A stretch of DNA of 35,390 bases from Roseateles puraquae (GTDB taxonomy: Bacteria > Pseudomonadota > Gammaproteobacteria > Burkholderiales > Burkholderiaceae_C), in contig NZ_NISI01000021.1 in assembly GCF_002205845.1 (NCBI RefSeq), positions 1-35,390 on the forward strand. Reading direction: 5' to 3'. Positions 7,813 to 16,423 of the stretch are shown here, one piece after another (position 1 is the first letter of the stretch; each line of letters starts with the position of its first letter). The notes under the pieces are model-generated. The model had not been told where the DNA came from and ran no database searches. It saw nothing but the letters and a program-made list of their open reading frames with translations. The position numbers were made by a program, and so were the translations under genes.

Positions 7813-8547
7813 ATGATCGACATCAAGAACGTTTCCAAGTGGTACGGCAGCTTCCAGGTGCTGACCGATTGCACGACGTCCATCAAGAAGGGCGAGGTGG
7901 TTGTCGTCTGCGGCCCGTCGGGCTCGGGCAAGTCGACGCTGATCAAGACCGTCAATGCGCTGGAGCCCTTCCAGAAGGGTGACATCGTGGTGGACGGCAT
8001 TTCCATTGCCGACCCCAAGACCAATCTGCCCAAGCTGCGTTCGCGCGTGGGCATGGTGTTCCAGCACTTCGAGCTGTTCCCGCATCTGTCGGTTACCGAG
8101 AACCTGACCATCGCCCAGGTCAAGGTGCTGGGCCGCTCGCAGGACGACGCCAAGGCGCGTGGCCTGAAGATGCTCGACCGCGTGGGCCTGTCCGCCCACA
8201 AGGACAAGTTCCCCGGCCAGCTCTCCGGCGGCCAGCAGCAGCGCGTGGCCATTGCCCGCGCGTTGTCGATGGACCCCATCGTCATGCTGTTCGACGAACC
8301 CACCTCGGCGCTGGATCCGGAGATGGTCGGCGAAGTGCTCGACGTCATGGTGCAACTGGCCCAGGAAGGCATGACCATGATGTGCGTGACGCACGAGATG
8401 GGCTTCGCCAAGCGCGTCAGCAATCGCGTCATCTTCATGGACGCGGGCAAAATCGTCGAAGACTGCTCCAGCGCCGACTTCTTCGGCAAGCCTGAAGACC
8501 GCTCGCCGCGGGCCAAGGACTTCCTGGCCAAGATCCTGCAGCACTGA
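7813..8547 (+). CDS. gltL: Glutamate/aspartate ABC transporter ATP-binding protein GltL
   Basis: 244 residues from ATG 7813; GAGGA overlaps the gltK stop. All ABC ATPase motifs are intact: Walker [10 protein letters not shown] (34-42), Q-loop [10 protein letters not shown] (82-91), signature LSGGQQQR (137-144), Walker B VMLFDEP (157-163), D-loop SALD, and the switch His in CVTHEMGFA. The sequence is of the polar amino acid (GlnQ/HisP/GltL) class. It powers GltJK-mediated uptake. It ends the operon; the 108 bases that follow are shared with a convergent gene and I see no clear T-tailed terminator there. Confidence 0.96.
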   Translation: MIDIKNVSKWYGSFQVLTDCTTSIKKGEVVVVCGPSGSGKSTLIKTVNALEPFQKGDIVVDGISIADPKTNLPKLRSRVGMVFQHFELFPHLSVTENLTIAQVKVLGRSQDDAKARGLKMLDRVGLSAHKDKFPGQLSGGQQQRVAIARALSMDPIVMLFDEPTSALDPEMVGEVLDVMVQLAQEGMTMMCVTHEMGFAKRVSNRVIFMDAGKIVEDCSSADFFGKPEDRSPRAKDFLAKILQH

Positions 8548-8655
8548 GCGACGTCGGAGAGGCGGATGCCTGGGCTGGCGTTGTGGCTCGCCGGGGCGCA
8601 TGGCGTTGTCGTCCCCGGATGAGGGGCTGATCGGCAGGCAGAGGGCGGCCTGGTT

Positions 8656-9342
8656 TCAGGCCCGTTGCTGTTGCCGGCGTCGATTGCGCGGCGCCAAAAG
8701 CCAGACCAGTTCCTTGCGGCTCAGGGCGACCCAGATCGCCAAGGTTCCGAACAGCGGCAGGATGAGGCGGCTGAAGTAGTACGCGTAGCAGGTCAGGAAG
8801 AATTCGGCGTCCGACAGCGGCGTTGCGCTGACCCGGTACGGCGGAGGGCGCAGCGCGCCGTCGGTGAGGCTGACCTGGTGATTCAGGACCACGGCGAAAT
8901 GGGCGGCGATGACCGCCATGCAGGCCAGCAGCGCCAGTAGCGCGTACAGCGCGATTGCCGCCAGCAGTCGCCTCGGCCGCAGCCCCGATGTCGCGATCAC
9001 CAGTGCCACCGTCATGGGCAAGCCTCGCAGCACATAACCCAACATGGTGGGGTGCATGCGCACCAGCGGGTGTTCGTCCGTTCCGACGATGGTCCACCAG
9101 GTTCTCAGGATCCACATGCCATCGGGGACGGACGCGATTTCGCGCAGCGGCCAGAACACGACGTCCGGTAGTGACAAATTGGCCAGCCGTCGTAGCGCCT
9201 CGAGCGCGTATTGATCAGCACCGGCCAGCCAGAGGGCCGAGAGCGGCAGCAAGGTTGCCATGAGCCGGAACAGCCATTGGCGGGGCCGGCGCGTGCCTCG
9301 AAACCAATTTCCGAAAGGCCGTGAGCCGATACCCAGCTTCAC
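8656..9342 (-). CDS. Exosortase H-associated membrane protein
   Basis: 228 residues, start GTG 9342 within a 4-base GTGA overlap with the xrtH stop (9339-9342). The open frame extends much further, but this start is set by the coupling. It has about four membrane helices: near residues 25-43, 105-120, 128-152 and 188-210, with a long extracytoplasmic part between the first and second. C-terminus Arg/Gln-rich (NRRRQQQRA). I do not recognise a catalytic motif. Position immediately after exosortase H matches the membrane protein known to accompany XrtH; that assignment rests mostly on context. It would act in the inner membrane with the sorting enzyme. It is convergent with gltL. Confidence 0.8.
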   Translation of the reverse strand: MKLGIGSRPFGNWFRGTRRPRQWLFRLMATLLPLSALWLAGADQYALEALRRLANLSLPDVVFWPLREIASVPDGMWILRTWWTIVGTDEHPLVRMHPTMLGYVLRGLPMTVALVIATSGLRPRRLLAAIALYALLALLACMAVIAAHFAVVLNHQVSLTDGALRPPPYRVSATPLSDAEFFLTCYAYYFSRLILPLFGTLAIWVALSRKELVWLLAPRNRRRQQQRA

Positions 9343-9887
9343 GGCGCGGCCCGGTGCGGCGGGGGCATGAAGCGCAGCCAGCCGAAATAGATCAGCACGC
9401 CGTCCAGAAGAATCAGCACTTCCCAGGCATAAAGGTGCGCCCAGTCGAACCAATGCGGTGCCAGTTGGCCGATATAAAAAAGGCTGACGATGCGCGCCAG
9501 GTTCACGACCATGATGGCGACCAGCCCAACGCCGAAGCCAATCATCTTGTAACGCCAGTGGGTCGGGTATGCCGCCATGGCGGCCCACAACAGGATGACC
9601 GCCTCGATACCACTGCAGCCATTGCTCACACGGATGGCAAACAGGCTCCCGGGGTGGCTCAGGATGTTATGGACGCTTTCTGCCTGGCCCCCGAACAGCC
9701 GAATGGATATTGCGGCGGCTTCGGTGATTCCTCGCAGCATCGGGTTAATGACCTGGGAATCCACCCAGGGCAGGACTTCGATGCCGAAAGCGACGACGGT
9801 GAACAGCCCGAACACGAGGAAAAACCTCAGCATGGGGCGCTGCGCCAGCAGCGAGTCACCGGCGGACGGGGAACGTGCACGTGACAT
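9339..9887 (-). CDS. xrtH: Exosortase H (IPTLxxWG-CTERM-type protein-sorting transpeptidase/protease)
   Basis: 182 residues from ATG 9887; the open frame reaches further upstream but this start gives a normal cytoplasmic N-terminus before the first helix. Exosortase signature is intact: Cys91 in NGCSG, Arg132 in VNLARIVSLFYIG, and His151 in HLYAWEV, the presumed catalytic triad. About five to six helices. The short length (most exosortases carry about 280 or more residues) and the NGCSGIEA and HWFDWAHLYAWEV stretches fit the H type, which handles IPTLxxWG C-terminal tails. It is coupled to its partner gene. No protein with such a tail is encoded in the window; the one C-terminally tagged protein (3548-4213) has a PEP tail. 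Confidence 0.9.
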   Translation of the reverse strand: MSRARSPSAGDSLLAQRPMLRFFLVFGLFTVVAFGIEVLPWVDSQVINPMLRGITEAAAISIRLFGGQAESVHNILSHPGSLFAIRVSNGCSGIEAVILLWAAMAAYPTHWRYKMIGFGVGLVAIMVVNLARIVSLFYIGQLAPHWFDWAHLYAWEVLILLDGVLIYFGWLRFMPPPHRAAP

Positions 9888-10153
9888 GTCGGGCAGTCGA
9901 GAGTGGCAAGTGACGTGTGAGTCTGCTGAGTGAAGCGCCTTGGCCGCCGGCCCGCCGGATTGCCAAACCTTGGGCCGCTGGATCACGGCCCGGGTTCGAC
10001 GATTCTCGGCGCGGCCGCCGCGGCGCGGATCCCTAGCGTGTCACGCCGTCATGCCTGCGCTAGTCAACGGCGGCTCATTTGCAGGGTCAGGTGCGCACCA
10101 GCGTACGAGCCGATGCATCGATTGAATGGCATGCCTTTGCACGCAAACGCTCG

Positions 10154-11038
10154 TCAGGGCTCGATGGCCGCGCCGACCAGGGCTTCCCCAGCCACGGTGC
10201 CGATGCGCGTGGCTCGGCCAGTGGCGAGGTCGATGCGGTACCAGACCGACTTCTGGCCTGTCGTCACCGCCGAGTAGGCGGTGTTGGAGACATCCGAAAT
10301 GTCCAGCGTCGCACGCTGGAAGCTGCCGATGCCCAGCGATCCCACGGTGTACAGCCGGCCGGTGTTCGGTGACACCACCGGTTGCGCGCCTTCCTTGCTG
10401 CCCTGGTGCACCAGCAGGCCCAGGCGCCCGTCCAGCGCGTAGTTGGTGGTGATCTTGTCGTTGTCCTTGTTGTAGGTGTAGCCCGCGGCGACGATGCCGG
10501 GCGCCTTGCCGGCATTGGCATCAGCCGGGTCGTAGGCCAGGCGCCCGTCGAACTGGACACCGGGTTGATTGGGGTCGCCGTCGACGATGGCGCCGGTGTC
10601 CGGGTGCAGGCGCAGGTTGAATCCGGCATCGTTGACCACGCGGATGCGGTCCACCGTGGGGTTGAAATCAAAGCCCCACTCGGTCGCGCCCTCGCGCGGC
10701 AATGCATTGGGTGCACCGACCGGACTGGCCGCGGCCGTGCGGGTGTCGATACGGTAGAGCTGGCCGCTCGTACCCAGGCCGAACAACTGACCCTTGGCGA
10801 CGCGGTAGTCCACGCCGATCAGCGTGTCGCCCGCCGCCAGGCCGGTCAGCGGCCGGGACGACAGCAGCTTCTGCGGCTGGCCGGCATTGAAACGTACCAG
10901 CTGGTTGCCGGTGCTGACCGCATCGATGAATTCCTTGGCCGGCGGGCCCACGGTTTCGTTGGGTGTGGTGGCGCAGCCGGCCAAGGCGAGGGCGGTCAGC
11001 AAGGCCGCGGGGGCGGCAAGAGCGAAACGAGAGGCCAT
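10154..11038 (-). CDS. DUF4394 domain-containing lipoprotein
   Basis: 294 residues from ATG 11038. The N-terminus is a lipoprotein signal with lipobox LAGC (Cys22), so the protein should be lipid-anchored in the outer or inner membrane. The remainder is one DUF4394 domain, a beta-propeller-like fold with repeats such as LIGVDYRVAKGQLFGLG, TEWGFDFNPTVDRIRVV and LYRIDTRTAAASPVG. The function of this domain is not known. The start lies 67 bases after the stop of the SDR gene on the same strand, so the two may be cotranscribed, but there is no overlap and the link may be accidental. Confidence 0.9.
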   Translation of the reverse strand: MASRFALAAPAALLTALALAGCATTPNETVGPPAKEFIDAVSTGNQLVRFNAGQPQKLLSSRPLTGLAAGDTLIGVDYRVAKGQLFGLGTSGQLYRIDTRTAAASPVGAPNALPREGATEWGFDFNPTVDRIRVVNDAGFNLRLHPDTGAIVDGDPNQPGVQFDGRLAYDPADANAGKAPGIVAAGYTYNKDNDKITTNYALDGRLGLLVHQGSKEGAQPVVSPNTGRLYTVGSLGIGSFQRATLDISDVSNTAYSAVTTGQKSVWYRIDLATGRATRIGTVAGEALVGAAIEP

Positions 11039-11105
11039 GAAAACTCCGGGTTGAGGCGCACCCGGGGTTCTACGTTGCCTGGCGCCAAAACCCCTGCGGC
11101 AGAAG

Positions 11106-11873
11106 TCACAGGAACATGCCGCCCGAGGCTTCCACGCGCTGGCCGGTGATCCAGCCCGCACCCGGGCGCATCAAGGCGGCAGCGGCACCGCCGATGTCGT
11201 CCGCCTCACCGACGCGGCCCAGCGCCGTCACCGAGGCCAGGAAGCGGTTGAGCTCGGCGTTGTCACGCACCGCGCCGCCGCCGAAGTCCGTCGCGATCGC
11301 GCCGGGCGCCAGCGTATTGACGCGGATGCCCCGCGCCGCCAGCTCCTTGGCCTGGTAGCGCGTCAGTACCTCGATGCCGCCCTTCATGGCCGCGTAGGCG
11401 GCATAGCCCGCCACGGTGAAGCGGGCCAGGCCGCTGGAGATGTTCAGCACCCGCGCGCCGTCGGCCAGCAGGGGCAGCACGGCCTGGGTCAGGAAGAAGG
11501 GGCCCTTGAGGTGGACGGCCACCAGGCTGTCGAAGTCTTCCGGCCGGGTATCAGCGAACGCGGCATGCACCCCGGTGCCGGCATTGTTGATGAGGCCATG
11601 CAGCTGCGAGGCTCCCCAGGCGGCGAGGCCTTGGGTGAGCTGCTCGGTGAAGTGCGGGAAGCTGTCGGCCTGGGCCACGTCCAGCGGCAGGGCCAGCGCG
11701 CGTCGACCCAGGGCCTGGATCTGGCGGACCACCGCCTCTGCAGCTTCCGCGGCCTCGCGGTAGGTGATGACGAGGTCATGGCCATCGTGCGCCAGGGCCA
11801 GCGCCATCGCGGCGCCCAGTCCGCGGCTGCCGCCGGTGATCAGCGTGATGGGGGTGGGGTGAGTTGAGGACAT
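11106..11873 (-). CDS. SDR family NAD(P)-dependent oxidoreductase
   Basis: 255 residues from ATG 11873. Classical short-chain dehydrogenase: nucleotide-binding TGGSRGLG (13-20), NNAG (96-99), catalytic Ser147, Tyr160 and Lys164 (YAAMK), and the C-terminal VNTLAPGAIATDF. The motif YREAAE after beta-2, without an acidic residue at the usual NAD site, suggests NADP preference. Substrate cannot be told. It is divergent from the LysR gene at 11968, with a 94-base shared promoter region containing an inverted repeat, so it is probably the target of that regulator. Confidence 0.93.
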   Translation of the reverse strand: MSSTHPTPITLITGGSRGLGAAMALALAHDGHDLVITYREAAEAAEAVVRQIQALGRRALALPLDVAQADSFPHFTEQLTQGLAAWGASQLHGLINNAGTGVHAAFADTRPEDFDSLVAVHLKGPFFLTQAVLPLLADGARVLNISSGLARFTVAGYAAYAAMKGGIEVLTRYQAKELAARGIRVNTLAPGAIATDFGGGAVRDNAELNRFLASVTALGRVGEADDIGGAAAALMRPGAGWITGQRVEASGGMFL

Positions 11874-11908
11874 GGTGTGCTCCAAGGGCTGATGAAGGGA
11901 CGGAGCGA

Positions 11909-11939
11909 AATTTATTGTTTGCCTTGAATGAGATAAATT
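11909..11939. promoter_or_regulatory. Putative LysR operator in the SDR/LysR divergent region
   Basis: The 94-base gap between the divergent SDR and LysR genes has an A/T-rich perfect inverted repeat AATTTAT (11909-11915) and ATAAATT (11933-11939), 17 bases apart. It stands out in GC-rich surroundings and matches the usual place and symmetry of a LysR recognition site. It may also overlap the promoters. Confidence 0.5.
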
Positions 11940-11967
11940 GCGGCGAATTGAACTGACTGTGATCTGA

Positions 11968-12888
11968 ATGGATTCCAATCTTGAGCTGGGTGCGCTGCGC
12001 GTCTTCTTGCAGGTGGCGGAACTCGCGCACTTCAGCCGAGCGGCAGATGAGTTGGGCCTGCCCAAGGGGCGAGTCAGCCAGGTGGTGCGGGATCTGGAAT
12101 CCCGGCTCGGTACCCGGCTCTTCCTGCGCACCACGCGCCGGGTGAGCCTCACGGCCGATGGCGAATTGCTGGCCGAGCGGGCCCGGGCACTGCTGGCGGA
12201 CGCCAGCGACATCGAAGCCCTGTTCCAGCAGGATCAGCAGCTCAAGGGCCGGCTGCGCGTGGATCTGCCGGTGCGGCTCGCGCTGGACGTGGTGTTGCCC
12301 GGTCTGCCGGCCTTCCTCGCGCAGCATCCCGGGCTGAACGTGGAGCTGAGCTGCACCGACCGGCGCGTGGACCTCGTGGAGGAGGGCTTTGATTGCGTGC
12401 TTCGCGTGGGCGCGGTCCACGACCCGTTGTTGGTGGCCCGGCCGCTGGGGCAGATGCGCATGGTCAACGTCGCCAGCCCGGCCTACCTGGCCGCCCGCGG
12501 CACGCCGCTGACACCTGACGACCTGCTGGCCCAGGGGCACGAACTCGTGCACTACAGCCAAACGTGGGCGGATCGCCGGGCACGTTTCGAGTGGGTGGAC
12601 GCGGCGGGCAAGGAGCACGCGCTGACCCTGCCGTCGCGTGTCACGGTCAACAACACCGACGCCTACCAAGCCGCCACCCTGGCGGGCGCGGGCATCGCGC
12701 AATTTCCGGTGCAGGGCGTCCGCCAGGCCCTGGCCGAGGGGCGTCTGCGGCCAGTGCTCGCCGGCTACGAGCCGGCCCCGTTGCCGGTGCGGCTGGTGAT
12801 GAGCCAGCGCCGCCACACGCCGCGGCGGGTCCGGGTGTTCATGGACTGGCTGGCCGGTCGGCTGGGCGACCGCTTGGACCCGACCTGA
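11968..12888 (+). CDS. LysR-type transcriptional regulator
   Basis: 306 residues from ATG 11968 (MDSNLELGALRVFLQVAEL). The HTH spans residues 1-60, with SRAADELGLPKGRVSQVVRDLE as core and RLFLRTTRRVSLTADG as wing. The effector domain (about 92-295) is of the common CrgA/DmlR-like type (RLRVDLPVRLALDVVLPGL, LDVELSCTDR-like, DCVLRVG, and NNTDAYQAATLAGAGIAQFP). No Shine-Dalgarno is obvious. Divergent from the SDR gene, which it likely controls, often with itself. Effector unknown. Confidence 0.94.
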   Translation: MDSNLELGALRVFLQVAELAHFSRAADELGLPKGRVSQVVRDLESRLGTRLFLRTTRRVSLTADGELLAERARALLADASDIEALFQQDQQLKGRLRVDLPVRLALDVVLPGLPAFLAQHPGLNVELSCTDRRVDLVEEGFDCVLRVGAVHDPLLVARPLGQMRMVNVASPAYLAARGTPLTPDDLLAQGHELVHYSQTWADRRARFEWVDAAGKEHALTLPSRVTVNNTDAYQAATLAGAGIAQFPVQGVRQALAEGRLRPVLAGYEPAPLPVRLVMSQRRHTPRRVRVFMDWLAGRLGDRLDPT

Positions 12889-12912
12889 CGGCGGCGCGGC
12901 CGCGCGCGCCGC

Positions 12913-14115
12913 TCAGAGCTTGACCGGCCCGTCGATCGCGCCCGCCACAGCCGCCTTGGCCTGCTGCTGGCGCACCCGGTCGAGGTAGCTCTCGGAGCGC
13001 GCGAGCTGTTCCTGGATGAGCTTGTTGTTCGCGCCCATGGTCTCGATGGCCTTGCTGCGGAAGTTGTCCATCGCGTCCATGGCCTGGAAGGTCTGGTCGA
13101 ACATCGACTGGATCTGCTGGATGCCCAGCATGGGGTTGGACGAGAACTCGGCGGTCGCGTCCACGTGCTGGTTCAGCGCCGTGCCGGTCTGGTTGATCAG
13201 GTCGCCAATCGTCTTGTTGACGCCCTGCAGCATCTGCATGACCTCGATCTGGTTGCCGGTGGCGCGGGCCACCGTCTGGGCCACGGCGAGGGCGCTCATG
13301 CCGGTGGTGGCCACGCGGTCGCAGCCCACCATCATTTCGCGGCCGGTCTTCTTGAGCACGTCCAGCGCCAGGTAGCCGTTCACGCAGACGGCCTGCTGGG
13401 TCTGGATGTCGGCCAGGTTTTGGCGAGCGTAGAACAGCACCTCCTGCTCCAGGGCTTTGGCCTTCATCGGGTCGGTCGCCTGCAACTGCTGCACGCGGGT
13501 GGCCAGGCGTTCGTCGAGCACGCGGGCGAAGCGGGCGGCGCCAGCGAGCTTCTGCATCGCGTCCCACAGCTTGGCGCGGGTGGCTTCGATGTCCACCACG
13601 TCGCGCTGGATGTCGTCCTTGGCGGCGTAGAGCTGCGTCATGGCCGTCTGCAGCTGCGAGCTGGCCGACTGGAAGCGCCGGAAATAGGCCTCCAGCTTGT
13701 TGCCGAACGGGATGAGCCCCAGCAGCTTGCGCGGCTGCAGCAGGTCGCCGTCCTTGCCGGGATTGAGCTCGTCAAGCTGGCCGCGGATCGCGGCAATGGC
13801 CTTGTAGGCCGGCGTGTCGGTTGCGCCCACGAAGTTGCGCTGCATCAGGCTGCCCTGCATGAGGCTGGCCGCCACGCTGATCTCCTGGCGGCCGAGCTGG
13901 AAGGCGCTGTCGAGCTTGGCCTTGAAGGGCTCGCTGTGCAGGTCTTCTTTTTCGAGCGCCTCGATGAAGCGCGTGACCTGCTCGTCCACCTTGTCGGCGA
14001 TCTCGGCCTTCAGCGGCACGGCCTCAACGGCCTGCACAGGCTGCACCGGCGTGATGACTTCGGGCGGGGTCAGCTGGAAGGTGGGGGCAGCGGTCGTCGT
14101 GGTCGTCGTGTTCAT
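12913..14115 (-). CDS. telA: Toxic anion resistance family protein TelA
   Basis: 400 residues from ATG 14115, within an ATGA overlap with the XpaC-like gene (14112-14115). The Thr/Pro-rich start is followed by an almost wholly helical TelA domain (about 45-385) with family stretches LLGLIPFGNKLEAYFRRF, DIEATRAKLWDAMQKL and NQIEVMQMLQGVNKTIGDL. No signal peptide or membrane helix, so it is cytoplasmic or peripheral. TelA proteins are linked to tellurite and toxic-anion tolerance and occur in Ter-type stress gene clusters; the biochemical function is not established. It is the last gene of a four-gene unit and is convergent with the LysR gene (24 bases apart). Confidence 0.93.
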   Translation of the reverse strand: MNTTTTTTAAPTFQLTPPEVITPVQPVQAVEAVPLKAEIADKVDEQVTRFIEALEKEDLHSEPFKAKLDSAFQLGRQEISVAASLMQGSLMQRNFVGATDTPAYKAIAAIRGQLDELNPGKDGDLLQPRKLLGLIPFGNKLEAYFRRFQSASSQLQTAMTQLYAAKDDIQRDVVDIEATRAKLWDAMQKLAGAARFARVLDERLATRVQQLQATDPMKAKALEQEVLFYARQNLADIQTQQAVCVNGYLALDVLKKTGREMMVGCDRVATTGMSALAVAQTVARATGNQIEVMQMLQGVNKTIGDLINQTGTALNQHVDATAEFSSNPMLGIQQIQSMFDQTFQAMDAMDNFRSKAIETMGANNKLIQEQLARSESYLDRVRQQQAKAAVAGAIDGPVKL

Positions 14116-14765
14116 GCGATGTCCTTGGGGCCGAATTTCTGGGTCAGGAATTCACTGTGGCGCAGGAAGGCCTGGGCGTCCTGCGAGGCGAGATCGTCGC
14201 CGAGCTGCTCGACCTTGGTCTCCAGCTCGGCCAGCACGCCTTCGAAGGTGGTCTGGGCCGTCTTGCCGTTGGCCAGCAGCTTGGTGGTGGCGAACTGCGG
14301 CGGGATGCTCAGGTAGGTGTTGAGGGCCTGCGGCAGGTAGCTGATGGCGATGTGCCGGGCATGGAAGGTCTCCTGCAGGCTGAGCTGGCCGCGGCTGCGC
14401 TCCCATTGGTCGAGCAGGCCTTCGAGCCGCTCGCACAAACGCTGGATGCGCTGGGCCAGCGGCGCGGGGATGCGGTTGCCGGGGTTGTGCTCGGTCAGCC
14501 GCCGCACGCCGCTCAGCGCTCGGCCCATGGCCTCGCGGGCGTCGCCTTCGTCCTCGAACTTGAGGGCCTCCCAGGCATCTTCCTTCGTGCTGGGCCAGCC
14601 CCACCAGAGCGCCCCCGCCGCGAGGCCGGCGCCATAACCGAGTGCAGCCACGCCCAGGCCCAGCGTACCCAGAAGCCCCAGGGCCTTGAGCACCAGCACA
14701 CCGGTGGCGGCGAGCAGGCCGCACCAGTTCGCCGGTGCGTTCAACCAACGAAGGAGTCCATTCAT
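14112..14765 (-). CDS. XpaC-like membrane protein (5-bromo-4-chloroindolyl phosphate hydrolysis family-like)
   Basis: 217 residues from ATG 14765. Residues about 12-55 form a pair of hydrophobic helices rich in Gly and Leu, then a Trp-rich turn (LWWGWPSTKEDAWEAL) and a helical cytoplasmic domain (75-215) with RALSGVRRLTEHNPGNRI, ISYLPQALNTYLSIP and FEGVLAELETKVEQL. This architecture and the direct partnership with telA match the XpaC family, usually located beside telA. The name comes from a Bacillus phenotype; the real activity is unknown. It is joined by 4-base ATGA overlaps on both sides (14762-14765 and 14112-14115), so it is coupled to both neighbours. Family assignment is by pattern and context. 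Confidence 0.8.
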   Translation of the reverse strand: MNGLLRWLNAPANWCGLLAATGVLVLKALGLLGTLGLGVAALGYGAGLAAGALWWGWPSTKEDAWEALKFEDEGDAREAMGRALSGVRRLTEHNPGNRIPAPLAQRIQRLCERLEGLLDQWERSRGQLSLQETFHARHIAISYLPQALNTYLSIPPQFATTKLLANGKTAQTTFEGVLAELETKVEQLGDDLASQDAQAFLRHSEFLTQKFGPKDIA

Positions 14766-16423
14766 TGATAGGCCCGGATGTCCTTGAACACCGCGTACAA
14801 CGGCGTCTTGCGCGCATCGAACACCTTGCCGCCGGTGATCTCCACCAGCGCTTTCAGGTCAGCCGCATCGGCCTCGCCGAACAGCACCATGAAGACCGGG
14901 ATGCCGCGCACGTCTTCCGGCAACTGCTCATAGGCGCGCTTGAAGTCGTCCAGGCGCCGGCCCATGTTGCTCTTGCCATCGGTGAAGGCCACCACCGAGT
15001 ATTGATAGTCGGGGTTGCGCTTGCGCTCTTCCAGCATGTTCTGCAGGCCGGTCAGCACCGCGTCGTACATCGCCGTGCCACCGCTCATGCGCAGCTCATC
15101 GGCGGTGTCGCGCACCCGCTTGAGCTCGGCGAGCTTGGCGTCAGTGTCGACCTGCGGCGCGACACCCTTGACCACGCGGCTGCCGGCCGGAATCTCGAAT
15201 CGCACCGGCTCGCCGACCCGGTCGCTGAAGGGCAGGAACCACAGCCGCTCGCGGTTGGTCAGCTTGGCCACGCGGCCGGTGAGGCTGGCATCGGCGCCGG
15301 CCAGGTAGTGGATGGCCTCCACCAGTTGTTCACGGCGCTTGCCCTGCATGCTGCCACTGGTGTCGAGCACGAAGGTGCTCGCGATCGGGCGGCGGAACTC
15401 GTTCAGGTAGGCGTCGATGAGGCCATCGGCCAGCTGGCGGTCGGGCGAGAAGGGCAGCTCCACCTGCATGCCGCGCGCGGGCAAAATGTCGGCCACCTGC
15501 GCGGCCACCTCGGGCTTGATGGGCCTGCGCAGCGTCTGGCGGGCCAGCCATAGCTGGGCGGGGTCGCTCTTCAGGTAGTCCACCACCTTCTGGTAGTCGG
15601 CGCGGCGGGCGTCGTTCAGCAGCATGAAGGGGTAGTCGGCGGTGGACACGCCCTCGAACGGGTAGATCAGGTGCAGCGGCTCGCGCAGCTTGCCGCTGGC
15701 GTTCAGGCTCAGCAGCCAGCTCTCGTAGTTGATGAAGGCATTCGCCCGCGTGCCCTGGCCCTTGATGAACTGCTCGGCCAGGTACGTAGAGTTGTCGCCG
15801 ACGATCTTGTAGCCCTTCAGGAAATCGGCAATCGCGCCGCGGTCCACGTCGGCGGCCGTGAGCGCCTCCCCCTTGCCGCCGGCCGCCGCCACCACGCCCA
15901 GCAGGGCCATGAAGCCCTGGTTGCTGGTCGCCGGGTTGGACAGCGCGTATTGCAGCTTGCCGGCCTTGGCGGCGCGGGTGATGTCGGCCCAGGTGAGGCG
16001 TGCATCGGGCTTGGTCCAGCCGTTCTTCTCGGCGTCGCTACGGCTCACGCCCACCGCCATGGGCGACAGCATGATCTTTTCCTGCAGCTTGACCTTGCGC
16101 TGGCCGGCCGCGTCGCTCAGCAGGTACTTGGCGTTGGCAAACCAGGCGACATCCGGTGCAGGCTTGCCGGCGCTGTCGCCGCTGAGCACCTCCTGCGTGC
16201 TCTCCATCGTGCCGCCGAAGCGGAACTGCACGTCCACGCCGGTCGCGGCCTTGATCTGGCCGGCCAGCGGCTCGATGTCCTTCAGGTCGCTCGTAGCCAG
16301 CACCTGCAGGGCCGGCCCAGCGGGCGCGGCCGCTGGCGGTGGGGCCTCGGTCGCAGGTTCGGTGCGCTTGCCGCAGGCGGCCAGCAGCGCGAGGCTGATC
16401 ACGAGCAAGGCACGGCGCATCAC
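14762..16423 (-). CDS. Lipoprotein fusing a solute-binding-like domain to a von Willebrand factor A domain
   Basis: 553 residues from ATG 16423. The signal peptide ends in lipobox LAAC (Cys17), followed by a Pro/Ala linker. Residues about 38-340 form an extracellular solute-binding domain (SBP_bac_11-like; LQVLATSDLKDIEPLAGQI, FRFGGTMES, PDVAWFANAKYL, NPATSNQGFMALLG). Residues about 346-553 are a VWA domain with the MIDAS metal site: DTSGS (Asp354, Ser356, Ser358), the Thr in SGGTAMYDAV, and the Asp in FTDGKSNMG, all intact. VWA domains bind protein ligands in a metal-dependent way. No transport permease or ATPase is adjacent, so the binding domain probably acts as a sensor or ligand-recognition module. 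It overlaps both neighbours by 4 bases (ATGA). Confidence 0.9.
   Translation of the reverse strand: MMRRALLVISLALLAACGKRTEPATEAPPPAAAPAGPALQVLATSDLKDIEPLAGQIKAATGVDVQFRFGGTMESTQEVLSGDSAGKPAPDVAWFANAKYLLSDAAGQRKVKLQEKIMLSPMAVGVSRSDAEKNGWTKPDARLTWADITRAAKAGKLQYALSNPATSNQGFMALLGVVAAAGGKGEALTAADVDRGAIADFLKGYKIVGDNSTYLAEQFIKGQGTRANAFINYESWLLSLNASGKLREPLHLIYPFEGVSTADYPFMLLNDARRADYQKVVDYLKSDPAQLWLARQTLRRPIKPEVAAQVADILPARGMQVELPFSPDRQLADGLIDAYLNEFRRPIASTFVLDTSGSMQGKRREQLVEAIHYLAGADASLTGRVAKLTNRERLWFLPFSDRVGEPVRFEIPAGSRVVKGVAPQVDTDAKLAELKRVRDTADELRMSGGTAMYDAVLTGLQNMLEERKRNPDYQYSVVAFTDGKSNMGRRLDDFKRAYEQLPEDVRGIPVFMVLFGEADAADLKALVEITGGKVFDARKTPLYAVFKDIRAYQ

Noticed and set aside
7050..8531. 493-codon minus-strand frame
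   Set aside because: Antisense to gltK and gltL; low-complexity shadow product.
9985..10010. tRNA-like GGTTCGA T-loop near 9990
   Set aside because: No acceptor stem, D-arm or anticodon arm fits around it.
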